Positions 54,166-62,972 of a DNA stretch of 64,000 bases are shown here, in pieces (within the stretch, counting starts at the first letter, position 1; each line of letters opens with the position of its first letter). The stretch comes from Comamonadaceae bacterium. Lineage in GTDB: Bacteria; Pseudomonadota; Gammaproteobacteria; Burkholderiales; Burkholderiaceae_C. The notes beneath the pieces are model-generated. The model did not search any database and was not told the origin of the DNA. It was given only the letters and a program-made list of their open reading frames with translations. The stretch spans positions 62,001 through 126,000 of the forward strand of contig JAIYAR010000014.1 of the NCBI GenBank assembly GCA_027488985.1, given 5' to 3'. The translations under genes were made by a program, and so were the position numbers.

Positions 54166-55401
54166 ATGACCACCCCCTACGAACATCTCGACACCTGGAT
54201 TGACGCGCACTTTGACGAGCAGGTGCGCTTTCTGCAAGAACTGGTGCGCGTGCCCACCGACACCCCGCCCGGCAACAACGCACCGCACGCAGACCGTACC
54301 GCCGAGCTGCTGGCCGACATGGGCCTGCAGGCCGAAAAACACAGCGTGCCTGCCAGCGAAGTGCAGGCTGCCGGCATGCAAAGCATCACCAACCTGGTGG
54401 TGCGCCGCCCCTATGCTGCCGGTGGCCTGACGATCGGACTGAATGCCCACGGCGACGTGGTGCCCCCCGGCGAAGGCTGGACCCATGACCCCTACGGCGG
54501 TGAGATCGCCGACGGCAACATGTACGGCCGCGCCACCGCCGTGAGCAAGAGCGATTTCTCCAGCTACACCTTTGCGGTGCGAGCCCTCGAATCGCTCGGC
54601 CTGCCGCTGAAGGGCGGTGTGGAACTGCTGTTCACCTACGACGAAGAATTCGGCGGCGAACTCGGCCCCGGCTGGTTGTTGGAAAAGGGCCTCACCAAGC
54701 CAGATCTGCTGCTGGCGGCAGGCTTTTCTTACCAGGTCATCACCGCACACAACGGCTGCCTGCAAATGGAGGTGACGGTGCACGGCAAGATGGCGCACGC
54801 GGCCATTCCCGAGTCCGGAGTGGACGCCCTGCAAGGCGCGGTGCACATCCTGAACGCACTGTACGCCCAGAACACGCTCTACAAACAGGTCACGTCGGAT
54901 GTGGACGGCATCAACCACCCTTACATGAACGTGGGCCGCATTGAAGGAGGTACCAACACCAATGTGGTCCCCGGCAAAGTGGTCTTCAAGCTCGACCGTC
55001 GCATGATCCCCGAGGAAAACCCCATGGAGGTAGAAGCCTCCATCCGCAAAGTGATTGCCGACGCAACTGCGCAGGCACCGGGCATTGAGGTAGACATCAA
55101 GCGCCTGCTGCTGGCCAACTCGATGCGTCCTTTGGCAGGCAACAAGCCACTCGTGGATGCACTGCAAAAACACGGCGAAGCCTTGTTCGGCGAACCCATC
55201 CCTGCCATGGGCACGCCGCTTTACACCGATGTGCGCCTGTTTTCCGAGCGCGGCATCCCCGGCGTCATTTACGGCGCCGGCCCGCGCACCGTGCTGGAAT
55301 CACATGCGAAACGCGCCGATGAACGTGTGAGTTTGGACGACCTGCGCAAGGCCACCAAGGTGGTAGCGCGAACACTGCTGGACTTGCTGCAGCCCCACTG
55401 A
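54166..55401 (+). CDS. M20-family metallohydrolase (ArgE/DapE-like) of the ureide cluster
   Basis: A 411-residue dinuclear-metal hydrolase. Visible motifs are LNAHGDVVP (metal His/Asp), GRATAVSKSD (bridging Asp), FTYDEEFGGE (catalytic Glu pair) and a late HAKRADE His. The dimerisation domain starts near 195. It lies 14 bp after uraD-allC in the same operon. Substrate cannot be read from sequence. The cluster lacks a recognisable ureidoglycolate-degrading enzyme (AllA or ureidoglycolate amidohydrolase), so acting on ureidoglycine, ureidoglycolate or another N-carbamoyl compound is a reasonable guess. Confidence 0.85.
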   Translation: MTTPYEHLDTWIDAHFDEQVRFLQELVRVPTDTPPGNNAPHADRTAELLADMGLQAEKHSVPASEVQAAGMQSITNLVVRRPYAAGGLTIGLNAHGDVVPPGEGWTHDPYGGEIADGNMYGRATAVSKSDFSSYTFAVRALESLGLPLKGGVELLFTYDEEFGGELGPGWLLEKGLTKPDLLLAAGFSYQVITAHNGCLQMEVTVHGKMAHAAIPESGVDALQGAVHILNALYAQNTLYKQVTSDVDGINHPYMNVGRIEGGTNTNVVPGKVVFKLDRRMIPEENPMEVEASIRKVIADATAQAPGIEVDIKRLLLANSMRPLAGNKPLVDALQKHGEALFGEPIPAMGTPLYTDVRLFSERGIPGVIYGAGPRTVLESHAKRADERVSLDDLRKATKVVARTLLDLLQPH

Positions 55402-55449
55402 GACTCGCTGTTTTCCCGGGTCGAGGGTTTCCCCGCTAAGGGCCTGAAA

Positions 55450-55474
55450 ATTTTGTATACAAAATGTGTATACA
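55450..55474. promoter_or_regulatory. tandem TGTATACA palindromes upstream of the xanthine/urate permease gene
   Basis: ATTTTGTATACAAAAT (55450-55465) is a perfect 16-bp palindrome. A second TGTATACA core sits at 55467-55474, with centres 13 bp apart. Both lie about 70-85 bp before the permease start. Confidence 0.75.
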
Positions 55475-55538
55475 GTTTTCAAGCCTGTAGAACAGTCGAT
55501 GCCTTACCGCAGAGACGCCCTCATTCGGAGAATTCGCT

Positions 55539-57020
55539 ATGTCACAGAACGTCCATCCGGTGGATGAAGTCCTGCCCGCAGGCAAACTTACGGCCTTGGG
55601 CCTTCAGCATGTCTTGGTGATGTACGCGGGCGCCGTCGCGGTGCCACTGATCGTGGGTCGCGCCCTCAAGCTGAGCCCCGAGCAAGTGGCCATGCTGATA
55701 TCTGCCGACCTGTTTTGCTGCGGCATCGTGACCTTGATCCAATCACTGGGGGCCACGCAGTGGTTCGGTATCAAGCTTCCCGTCATGATGGGCGTTACGT
55801 TCGCATCCGTCGCGCCCATGGTGGCCATGGCCAATAGCAACCCCGGCCCTCAAGGTGCTGGTTTGATATTCGGAGCCATCATTGGCGCTGGGGTGGTGTC
55901 CATCCTGATTGCACCGGTAATCAGCCGCATGCTGCGCTTTTTCCCGCCGGTGGTCACAGGAACCATCATTGCCGTGATCGGCATCAGCCTGATGCGCGTG
56001 GGCATCAACTGGATTTTCGGCAACCCTTTCGGCCCCACCGCTCCCAGCATTCCCAACCCGGAACATCTGGCGTGGCTGGATGCAGCAAAACAAGCTGCCG
56101 GTTCCGGCGCCATCCCACCGGTACCAGCCGGACTCAATATCGTGGGTACGGTGCCCAACCCTCTGTATGCGCAGCTCCCGCACATCGCCATTGCCGCCAT
56201 CGTGCTGATTTCCATTCTGTTGATTGCCAAATATGCCAAGGGCTTTGTGGCCAACATCTCGGTGTTACTCGGCATCATCGTGGGGGGCGTGGTTGCCACT
56301 GCCGCCGGCCTGATGGACTTTGGTCGCGTGGCCAAGGCCGGCTGGCTTGATTTGGTGCTGCCCTTTGAAATTGCTACGCCGGTGTTCGACCCCATTCTGA
56401 TTTTGACCATGACATTGGTGATGATTGTGGTGATGATTGAGTCCACCGGCATGTTCCTCGCATTGGGGGACATGACATCCAAAAAGGTCGATCAAAAGAT
56501 GTTGACAGCCGGTCTTCGCACCGATGGTTTGGGCACCCTGATCGGTGGCATTTTCAATACCTTCCCATACACCAGCTTCTCGCAAAACGTTGGTTTGGTT
56601 GGCGTCACGGGCGTGAAGAGCCGTTTTGTCTGCGTGGCTGGCGGCGTGATACTGATTCTTCTGGGCTTGGTGCCCAAAATGGCGGCCCTAGTGGAGTCCT
56701 TGCCCACCTTTGTACTGGGTGGAGCAGGTCTGGTGATGTTCGGCATGGTCGCGGCCACCGGCATTCGCATTCTGGCGTCGGTGGATTATCAAAAAAACCG
56801 CAATAACCTGTTCATCGTGGCCATCTCGATCGGCTTCGGAATGATCCCCCTGATTGCGCCGAAATTCCTGCAATGGATGCCGCACAACATCCACCCTTTG
56901 ATCGAGTCCGGGATCCTGCTGGCCTCGGTCAGTGCGGTACTCCTGAACGTCTACTTCAATGGCACCCGGCAGGATGACGCTGCGGTGATACATGCCGCCA
57001 AGCAAGCCGATGCGCATTGA
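55539..57020 (+). CDS. NCS2/NAT-family xanthine/uric acid permease
   Basis: A 493-residue symporter with about fourteen membrane helices. The NAT signature regions IESTGMFLALGDM (about 293-305) and NTFPYTSFSQNVGLVGVTG (about 335-353) are present, and the QN pair in the second region is typical of xanthine/urate carriers. A long loop rich in Pro (about 165-215) precedes helix 6 or 7, as in uracil-xanthine permeases with an extended external loop. GGAG lies nine bases before the ATG. Two TGTATACA palindromes lie upstream. Urate or xanthine is the likely cargo. Confidence 0.93.
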   Translation: MSQNVHPVDEVLPAGKLTALGLQHVLVMYAGAVAVPLIVGRALKLSPEQVAMLISADLFCCGIVTLIQSLGATQWFGIKLPVMMGVTFASVAPMVAMANSNPGPQGAGLIFGAIIGAGVVSILIAPVISRMLRFFPPVVTGTIIAVIGISLMRVGINWIFGNPFGPTAPSIPNPEHLAWLDAAKQAAGSGAIPPVPAGLNIVGTVPNPLYAQLPHIAIAAIVLISILLIAKYAKGFVANISVLLGIIVGGVVATAAGLMDFGRVAKAGWLDLVLPFEIATPVFDPILILTMTLVMIVVMIESTGMFLALGDMTSKKVDQKMLTAGLRTDGLGTLIGGIFNTFPYTSFSQNVGLVGVTGVKSRFVCVAGGVILILLGLVPKMAALVESLPTFVLGGAGLVMFGMVAATGIRILASVDYQKNRNNLFIVAISIGFGMIPLIAPKFLQWMPHNIHPLIESGILLASVSAVLLNVYFNGTRQDDAAVIHAAKQADAH

Positions 57021-57153
57021 AACAAACTGCTGCAAAACAAACACAGGGCCCTCTTTCCGGTCGACACCCATGCAACGAGCACTCGGGTCGGCGGTAAAGG
57101 GTATCTACTGCCTCGCGTGCAAATGGAGCGCAAGAGAATAAGGCCGGCTGCTT

Positions 57154-57161
57154 TGTATACA
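57154..57161. promoter_or_regulatory. TGTATACA site upstream of the NMT1-type transporter operon
   Basis: The core palindrome lies in CTTTGTATACACGC, 64 bp before the binding-protein start, in the 204-bp gap after the permease gene. It matches the other candidate GntR sites in the core only. Confidence 0.5.
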
Positions 57162-57224
57162 CGCCCCACCTTTGGGCATCTTTCTTGCTTGATCCAGTTC
57201 ATTTAACCCCTTGTAGGAGCTACC

Positions 57225-58253
57225 ATGAAAAAACGCCAGTTTCTCCACGCCATCGCATTTGCTGCTACCACAGTGGCTGCCGGTTCCGCGATGGCCCAAA
57301 GCACGCCGATCAAGTTCCAGCTGGACTGGCGTTTTGAAGGGCCTGCTGCGCTGTTTCTGACCCCGGCAGCCAAGGGCTATTTCAAAGACGCCAAGCTGGA
57401 TGTCACCATTGACGCAGGCAACGGCTCCGGCGGCACGGTGACCCGTGTGGCTTCGGGCGCTTACGACATGGGATTTGCCGACCTGGCGGCGCTGATGGAG
57501 TTCCACGCCAACAACCCCGACGCGCCCAACAAGCCGGTGGCGGTGATGATGGTTTACAACGATACGCCTGCCTCGGTAATGGCGCTCAAAAAGTCCGGCA
57601 TAAAGACGCCTGCTGACCTGAACGGCAAGAAGCTGGGAGCGCCCGTGTTTGACGCTGGCCGCCGTGCTTTCCCTATTTTTGCCAAGGCGAACAATATCAG
57701 TGGCGTGCAATGGACCGCCATGGACCCACCCCTGCGTGAAACTATGCTCGCCCGTGGCGACATTGATGCGATCACCGGCTTCACTTTCACCTCGGTACTC
57801 AACCTCGAAGCACGCGGCGTCAAGGCCGAAGACATCGTGGTCCTGCCCTACCCAGATTTCGGTGTGAAGCTGTATGGCAACGCCATCATCGCCTCGCCCA
57901 AAATGATCAAGGAGAACCCCGCAGCAGTCAAAGCATTCCTGGCCGCCTTTGCCAAGGGCATGAAAGACGTGATCGGCAACCCGACTGCTGCTGTAGGCGA
58001 TGTAAAGGCACGTGACGGCATCATCAACGCTGAGCTGGAAACCCGCCGCCTGAAGATGGCGATCGATTCCTCCATCAATAGCGCCAACGCTCGCGCAGAA
58101 GGTTTCGGCCAGGTCAACGGTCCACGCCTGTCGCTGATGGCGTCCCAAGTGTCGGATGCTTTCAACACGAAAACCCGCGTCAACCCCGAAGTGGTGTGGA
58201 ACGGTAGCTTTCTGCCCTCCAAGGCCGAGCTGAACGTACTGCCGAAGAAGTAA
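57225..58253 (+). CDS. NMT1/SsuA-type ABC transporter substrate-binding protein
   Basis: A 342-residue periplasmic receptor with a signal peptide (cleavage near SAMAQ, 22-25). The NMT1/THI5-like fold shows FQLDWRFEGPAALFL (about 30-44) and later GYDMG-type and LNGKKLGAP segments. Such receptors take up nitrate, taurine, pyrimidine precursors or purine-like rings. AGGAG precedes the ATG. It is first of an operon with ATPase, permease, a deaminase and ureD, so a nitrogenous heterocycle is the likely ligand. Confidence 0.9.
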   Translation: MKKRQFLHAIAFAATTVAAGSAMAQSTPIKFQLDWRFEGPAALFLTPAAKGYFKDAKLDVTIDAGNGSGGTVTRVASGAYDMGFADLAALMEFHANNPDAPNKPVAVMMVYNDTPASVMALKKSGIKTPADLNGKKLGAPVFDAGRRAFPIFAKANNISGVQWTAMDPPLRETMLARGDIDAITGFTFTSVLNLEARGVKAEDIVVLPYPDFGVKLYGNAIIASPKMIKENPAAVKAFLAAFAKGMKDVIGNPTAAVGDVKARDGIINAELETRRLKMAIDSSINSANARAEGFGQVNGPRLSLMASQVSDAFNTKTRVNPEVVWNGSFLPSKAELNVLPKK

Positions 58254-58255
58254 GC

Positions 58256-59107
58256 ATGAGTGCGCCCCACGAAGCGTCCGCATCGCCCTGGTTCGTAGAT
58301 TTCCAGGATGTCTGGCTGGCTTACAACGATGAGCTGCTGAAGCAGAACCACTTTGCGGTCGAAGCCATCGACCTGCAGGTGCGCAAGGGAGAGTTCATTG
58401 CCATCGTCGGCCCGTCCGGCTGTGGCAAGTCCACCTTCATGAAGTTGACCACCGGTCTGAAAATGCCCTCCAAGGGCAGCATCCTGATCGACAACCAGCC
58501 CGTGACCGGGCCTCTGAAGATTTCCGGCATGGCATTCCAGGCGCCGTCCCTGTTGCCCTGGCGCACCACGGTCGACAACGTGCTGCTACCCCTTGAAATC
58601 GTGGAGCCCTACCGCAGCAACTTCAAAGCCAAGCGCAAAGAATACGAAGAGCGTGCGCGCAAGCTGCTGCAGAAAGTGGGTTTGGGTGGTTACGAAGACA
58701 AGTTCCCTTGGCAGCTCTCGGGTGGCATGCAACAGCGGGCAAGTATTTGCCGCGCGCTGATCCATGAACCCAAAATGCTGTTGCTGGACGAGCCTTTCGG
58801 CGCTCTGGATGCCTTCACCCGTGAAGAGCTGTGGTGCATCTTGCGGGATTTGTGGACCGAGCAACAGTTCAACGTGATTCTGGTCACGCACGACCTGCGC
58901 GAATCAGTCTTTCTTGCCGACACGGTCTATGTGATGAGCAAGAGCCCCGGCCGCTTTGTGGTGAAGCGCGAGATCGACCTGCCGCGCCCGCGCGACTTGG
59001 AGATCACCTACACCAAAGAGTTCACCGACATCGTGCATGAGCTGCGCGGGCACATCGGGGCCATGCGCTCCACTGCGCCTGCAGCTTCCGGTGCGATCAC
59101 CCAATAA
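58256..59107 (+). CDS. ABC transporter ATP-binding protein (NitT/TauT family)
   Basis: A 283-residue ATPase with Walker A GPSGCGKST, signature LSGGMQQRASICRAL and Walker B LLLDEPFGALD. The FQAPSLLPWRT segment is typical of SsuB/TauB/NrtD. It starts two bases after the binding-protein stop, and the permease follows eight bases after it. Confidence 0.93.
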   Translation: MSAPHEASASPWFVDFQDVWLAYNDELLKQNHFAVEAIDLQVRKGEFIAIVGPSGCGKSTFMKLTTGLKMPSKGSILIDNQPVTGPLKISGMAFQAPSLLPWRTTVDNVLLPLEIVEPYRSNFKAKRKEYEERARKLLQKVGLGGYEDKFPWQLSGGMQQRASICRALIHEPKMLLLDEPFGALDAFTREELWCILRDLWTEQQFNVILVTHDLRESVFLADTVYVMSKSPGRFVVKREIDLPRPRDLEITYTKEFTDIVHELRGHIGAMRSTAPAASGAITQ

Positions 59108-59115
59108 GGCAGGTC

Positions 59116-59883
59116 ATGAGCAAAAAACAAATCGAGACCTGGGCTCCCTGGGTGCTGCTGGTGGTTTTCATTCTGCTGTGGCAACTGTTGTGCAGCGTGT
59201 TTGAAGTATCGGAGTTCGTCTTCCCCAGCCCGGCCCGCATCTGGACCCAGTTCTGGGAGTTCAAAGGCATCATCGCCGGCCACGCATGGCGCACTTTCTG
59301 GGTGACCATGGCGGGCTTCGGCATTGCCATTGTGGTGGGCGTGTTGCTGGGCTTTGTGATTGGCAGTTCCCGCCTAGCCTATGCCGCGGTATACCCGCTC
59401 ATGACAGCGTTTAACGCGCTGCCCAAAGCGGCGTTTGTGCCGATTCTGGTGGTGTGGTTTGGCATCGGCGTGGGCCCGGCGATCCTGACGGCCTTTCTCA
59501 TCAGCTTCTTCCCCATCATGGTGAACATCGCCACCGGCCTGGCCACGCTGGAGCCGGAGCTGGAAGACGTTTTGCGCGTGCTGGGCGCCAAACGATGGGA
59601 TGTACTGGTGAAGGTAGGACTGCCCCGATCCATGCCGTACTTCTATGGTTCTCTCAAAGTCGCCATTACTCTGGCGTTTGTGGGTACCACGGTGTCGGAG
59701 ATGACAGCCGCCAACGAAGGAATCGGCTACCTGCTCATCAGTGCTGGCTCCGCCATGCAAATGGGCCTGGCGTTTGCTGGTCTGGTCGTAGTGGGCGCGA
59801 TGGCCATGGTGATGTACGAGCTGTTCAGCGCGATAGAAAAGCACACCACCGGCTGGGCGCACCGCGGCTCGCAGAACACATGA
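59116..59883 (+). CDS. ABC transporter permease (NitT/TauT family)
   Basis: A 255-residue permease with six helices and the EAA-type loop LEDVLRVLGAKRWDVLVKVGLP (about 154-175). It completes the importer. Its stop overlaps the next start (ATGATGA), so the deaminase is coupled to transport. Confidence 0.93.
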   Translation: MSKKQIETWAPWVLLVVFILLWQLLCSVFEVSEFVFPSPARIWTQFWEFKGIIAGHAWRTFWVTMAGFGIAIVVGVLLGFVIGSSRLAYAAVYPLMTAFNALPKAAFVPILVVWFGIGVGPAILTAFLISFFPIMVNIATGLATLEPELEDVLRVLGAKRWDVLVKVGLPRSMPYFYGSLKVAITLAFVGTTVSEMTAANEGIGYLLISAGSAMQMGLAFAGLVVVGAMAMVMYELFSAIEKHTTGWAHRGSQNT

Positions 59884-60356
59884 TGACCCTAGAGCAAGCT
59901 GCCCGCCACCTGCTGCGTGCCAACGCAGTGGCCGAACGCGCGCTTGCCTTGGGCAAACATCCATTCGGCGCCATTCTCGTGGCGCCGGATGGGGACACCA
60001 TATTGGCGGAGCAAGGCAATGTGGATACGGTGAACCATGCCGAATCCACCCTGGCACGTACTGCGGCTACCAACTTCACGCCGGAGTACCTGTGGCACTG
60101 CACCCTGGTTACGACCGTGGAGCCCTGCGCCATGTGCGCGGGCACGCAGTACTGGGCGAACATCGGCACCCTGGTGTTCGGCATGACCGAGCGGCGCCTG
60201 CTGGAGCTCACCGGCAACCACCAAGAAAACCCCACCATGGACCTGCCCAGCCGCACCGTGCTGGCCGCAGGCCAGAAGCAAGTCACGGTCATCGGACCGG
60301 TGCCCGCTGTCGAAGAGGCTATTGCGGCTTTGCATCAACACTTCTGGCAACGCTGA
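59880..60356 (+). CDS. CDA-fold nucleobase/nucleoside deaminase
   Basis: A 158-residue zinc deaminase with VNHAESTLAR (His ligand and catalytic Glu) and EPCAMCAGTQ (two Cys ligands), the arrangement of bacterial guanine and cytosine deaminases and TadA-like proteins. Coupling to the NMT1-type importer suggests that the imported ring is deaminated at once. Guanine is possible, in which case the organism has two unrelated guanine deaminases. An aminated pyrimidine or pterin-like ring is also possible. The first ATG (59880) overlaps the permease stop by four bases, and a second ATG follows directly. Confidence 0.88.
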   Translation: MMTLEQAARHLLRANAVAERALALGKHPFGAILVAPDGDTILAEQGNVDTVNHAESTLARTAATNFTPEYLWHCTLVTTVEPCAMCAGTQYWANIGTLVFGMTERRLLELTGNHQENPTMDLPSRTVLAAGQKQVTVIGPVPAVEEAIAALHQHFWQR

Positions 60357-60386
60357 AGCGCGGCCAACGCACACGACACCTGAGCC

Positions 60387-61217
60387 ATGGTTTGGCACGC
60401 ACGTTTACAACTGGATTACCGGCTCGAAGCAGAACGCTGTGTAGCCCGCTACGAGCACAGCGGCCCGCTGCGCATTCTGCAAAGCCTCTACCCGGAGGGC
60501 GATGGCATTTGCCACAACGTGCTGGTGCATCCGCCAGGGGGGTTGGTGGGAGGAGACACCCTGAGTCTGGATATCTCGGTGGGCACCGGGGCACACGGCC
60601 TTATCACCACACCTGGCGCCACCCGCTTCTACCGCTCCGACGGCCCGGTGGCGACCCAGGAAACCAGTCTCAAGTTGGAAGAAGGCGCGCGCCTTGAGTG
60701 GCTGCCACTGGAGGCCATTTGCTACGACGGATGCCATGCAGTGAACCGCCTGCAGCTGCAGTTGGCGCCCGGAGCCCAATGTCTGGGTTGGGACCTAACC
60801 GCGCTCGGCCTGCCCCATGCACAACTGCCTTTTTTGAGAGGTAGCCTTGAACAGCATCTGGAGGTACCCGGCGTCTGGCTGGAGCGTGGCACCTTGCGCG
60901 CAGATGACCAACGGCTCATGAACGGTCCCACCGGGCTGGACGGTTATCGCTGCCTGGCAACCCTGTTTTTTGCCAGCGGAACGCCCTGGAGCCGCGCTGA
61001 CAAAGAAGCCTTGCTGGACATCGCGCGAGCCAGTCTCAAAGACCACACTCTGGCGACAACTGCCGGCGCTACCAACCCGAACTCTCGCACGCTTCTACTC
61101 CGTGTGTTGGCTCCCACCGTAGAACCCGCCATGCAACTCTTGCGGGCCGTGCGCAATCAGTGGCGCGCGCATGCTTGGGGGCTGACCGGGCAGGACCCAC
61201 GTATCTGGGCCATGTAA
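60387..61217 (+). CDS. ureD: urease accessory protein UreD
   Basis: A 276-residue urease maturation chaperone that works with UreF and UreG to load nickel. HPPGGLVGGDTLSLDI, TTPGATRFYRSDG and LEWLPLEAICYDG are the family's conserved segments. It follows the deaminase by 30 bp and appears to be the last gene of the purine transporter operon. The usual neighbours ureABC are not in this window. The next gene is a signalling protein, so ureD is separated from urease structural genes. Confidence 0.93.
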   Translation: MVWHARLQLDYRLEAERCVARYEHSGPLRILQSLYPEGDGICHNVLVHPPGGLVGGDTLSLDISVGTGAHGLITTPGATRFYRSDGPVATQETSLKLEEGARLEWLPLEAICYDGCHAVNRLQLQLAPGAQCLGWDLTALGLPHAQLPFLRGSLEQHLEVPGVWLERGTLRADDQRLMNGPTGLDGYRCLATLFFASGTPWSRADKEALLDIARASLKDHTLATTAGATNPNSRTLLLRVLAPTVEPAMQLLRAVRNQWRAHAWGLTGQDPRIWAM

Positions 61218-61250
61218 TTCCTGTTTTCACGGCCCTGCAGCGCCACCATA

Positions 61251-62972
61251 ATGGACGCAATGGCCACCCTTGATTCGGATTTCACAACCTGCTCCGCCCT
61301 GGTGGTGGACGGTAATCCGACCTCGCGCTCGATTCTGGTGTCGCAGCTGCGGGATTTCGGGGTCGCCAGTGTGGCCCAAGCGGCGCGCGCAGTGGACGCC
61401 CGCCGCCAACTGGAATTCCGCATTTTTGATTTCGTGTTGTGCGAACAGCACTTCCCGACAGATGCAATGTCCGGGCAAGATCTGCTGGACGATCTTCGAC
61501 GCAACCAGCTGCTTCCCTTCTCCACGGTGTTCATCATGATCACCGGCGAAGCCACCTACGCCAAAGTGGCAGAAGCGGCCGAATCTGCACTGGACGGCTA
61601 CATGCTCAAGCCCCACAAGGCCACTCAACTGGGGGAGCGGCTGGTTGCGGCGCGGGCACGAAAAGTGTCTTTACAAAGTATTTTCACGGCCATCGAAGAA
61701 GAAAAATTCGAAGAAGCAGCGGGCCTTTGTCTTGAGCGCTTTGAATCCCGCGGTCAGTTCTGGCTCTACGCCGCGCGCGTCGGAGCTGAACTGCTCTTGC
61801 GGCTGGGGCGCCCCATCGAAGCACAAACACTCTACAAGGCCGTGGTAGATGCCAAAACCCTGCCGTGGGCCAAACTGGGCGTGGCACGCTCCCAGCTTGA
61901 AGCAGGGCAGATCAACCAATCCATGTCGACCCTGGAGAAATTGATCGGTGAAGACGCCAACTACGCAGACGCTTACGATGTGATGGGCAGGGCCCAGTTC
62001 GAGTTGGGCCGTTTTGACAAGGCACTGGACACCTACAAAATGGCCGCCACCCTGACGCCGGCCTCCATCAGCCGGGTACAGAACCTGGCCATGATGACCT
62101 ATTACTCAGGCGACCACGAAGAAGCCGAGAAGCTGCTCGACAAAACGACGCGCCTGGGTTTGGATTCCAAGATGTTTGACGCCCAGACGCTGGTGTTGCT
62201 GGCCTTTACCCGACTGGGTACCGCGGATCGCAAGGGCCTGCAACGCTGCTACGACGACTTTTTGCGTCTGATCGACAGAGATGACGGAAATGCGCGCCTC
62301 AAGCGCCTTGCAGCTATCGTGGAAGCGCTCAACCTCATTCAGCAACACCAGTTTGCCCGCTCTGTCGACGCCGTGCGCGAGATGGCCAAGACGGTGCGGG
62401 AACCGCAGTTTGATTTTGAGTCTGCCAGCAATCTGGTGGCGCTCATGGCCCAGCTTTCGGCCAAAGCGATTCAACTCAACGAATTGGAAGAGACCATCGA
62501 TGTCATAGGACGGCGCTTCTGTAGCAATCGCTCATTGACCGAGCTTCTGGCCGCCAGTGCAATTTCGCACCCCCCATACGCGGACCGGCTGCGGCTGGCG
62601 CAATCCCAGGTCCTGGAGTTCGCAGAAACCGCCATGGCACTCAGCTTGGCAGGCGACCCGACGAATGCCGTCAAGAATCTGATCTTGCATGGTCGCGACA
62701 CGCTGAACTCGCGGCTGATCGACAACGCCTACCAGCTACTGCAAAAGCACAGCGCCAAAGTCAAAGGCGCGCCAGAGCTGCAGGAGATGGTGCAACAGCT
62801 CAAAGCACGCTGCGGGCCCTTGGTCAACCGCGCGTCACTGGGCGAGCAGAAGCGGCAGGCCGGAGGACTGGCCCTGCGCACCGGCAAACGGGCAGCATCG
62901 GAAACCAGCCGTCTGAGCGAACCACCGCCGGCCGCTCTCCCGCCGGAGGAAGAGTTACTCCCCGGCGTCTAG
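61251..62972 (+). CDS. response-regulator-like receiver domain fused to TPR repeats
   Basis: 573 residues. The receiver domain (about 14-140) keeps D20, T98 (MITGEA) and K120 (YMLKPH). The phosphoacceptor position is E65 (VLCEQHFP) instead of Asp, and the second acidic residue is G21. It therefore probably cannot be phosphorylated in the normal way and may be locked in an active-like state. About 145-530 is a helical TPR array (AKLGVARSQLEAGQINQSMS, AYDVMGRAQFELGRFDKALD). The tail is Pro/Glu-rich. It has no DNA-binding or enzymatic output domain, so it likely acts through protein contacts. Its stop overlaps that of urtE tail to tail. Confidence 0.87.
   Translation: MDAMATLDSDFTTCSALVVDGNPTSRSILVSQLRDFGVASVAQAARAVDARRQLEFRIFDFVLCEQHFPTDAMSGQDLLDDLRRNQLLPFSTVFIMITGEATYAKVAEAAESALDGYMLKPHKATQLGERLVAARARKVSLQSIFTAIEEEKFEEAAGLCLERFESRGQFWLYAARVGAELLLRLGRPIEAQTLYKAVVDAKTLPWAKLGVARSQLEAGQINQSMSTLEKLIGEDANYADAYDVMGRAQFELGRFDKALDTYKMAATLTPASISRVQNLAMMTYYSGDHEEAEKLLDKTTRLGLDSKMFDAQTLVLLAFTRLGTADRKGLQRCYDDFLRLIDRDDGNARLKRLAAIVEALNLIQQHQFARSVDAVREMAKTVREPQFDFESASNLVALMAQLSAKAIQLNELEETIDVIGRRFCSNRSLTELLAASAISHPPYADRLRLAQSQVLEFAETAMALSLAGDPTNAVKNLILHGRDTLNSRLIDNAYQLLQKHSAKVKGAPELQEMVQQLKARCGPLVNRASLGEQKRQAGGLALRTGKRAASETSRLSEPPPAALPPEEELLPGV

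Noticed and set aside
53461-55173. 570-codon open frame antisense to the AllC and M20 genes
   Set aside because: It covers two genes with intact metal motifs, has no recognisable domain, and shows the composition of a codon-position shadow.
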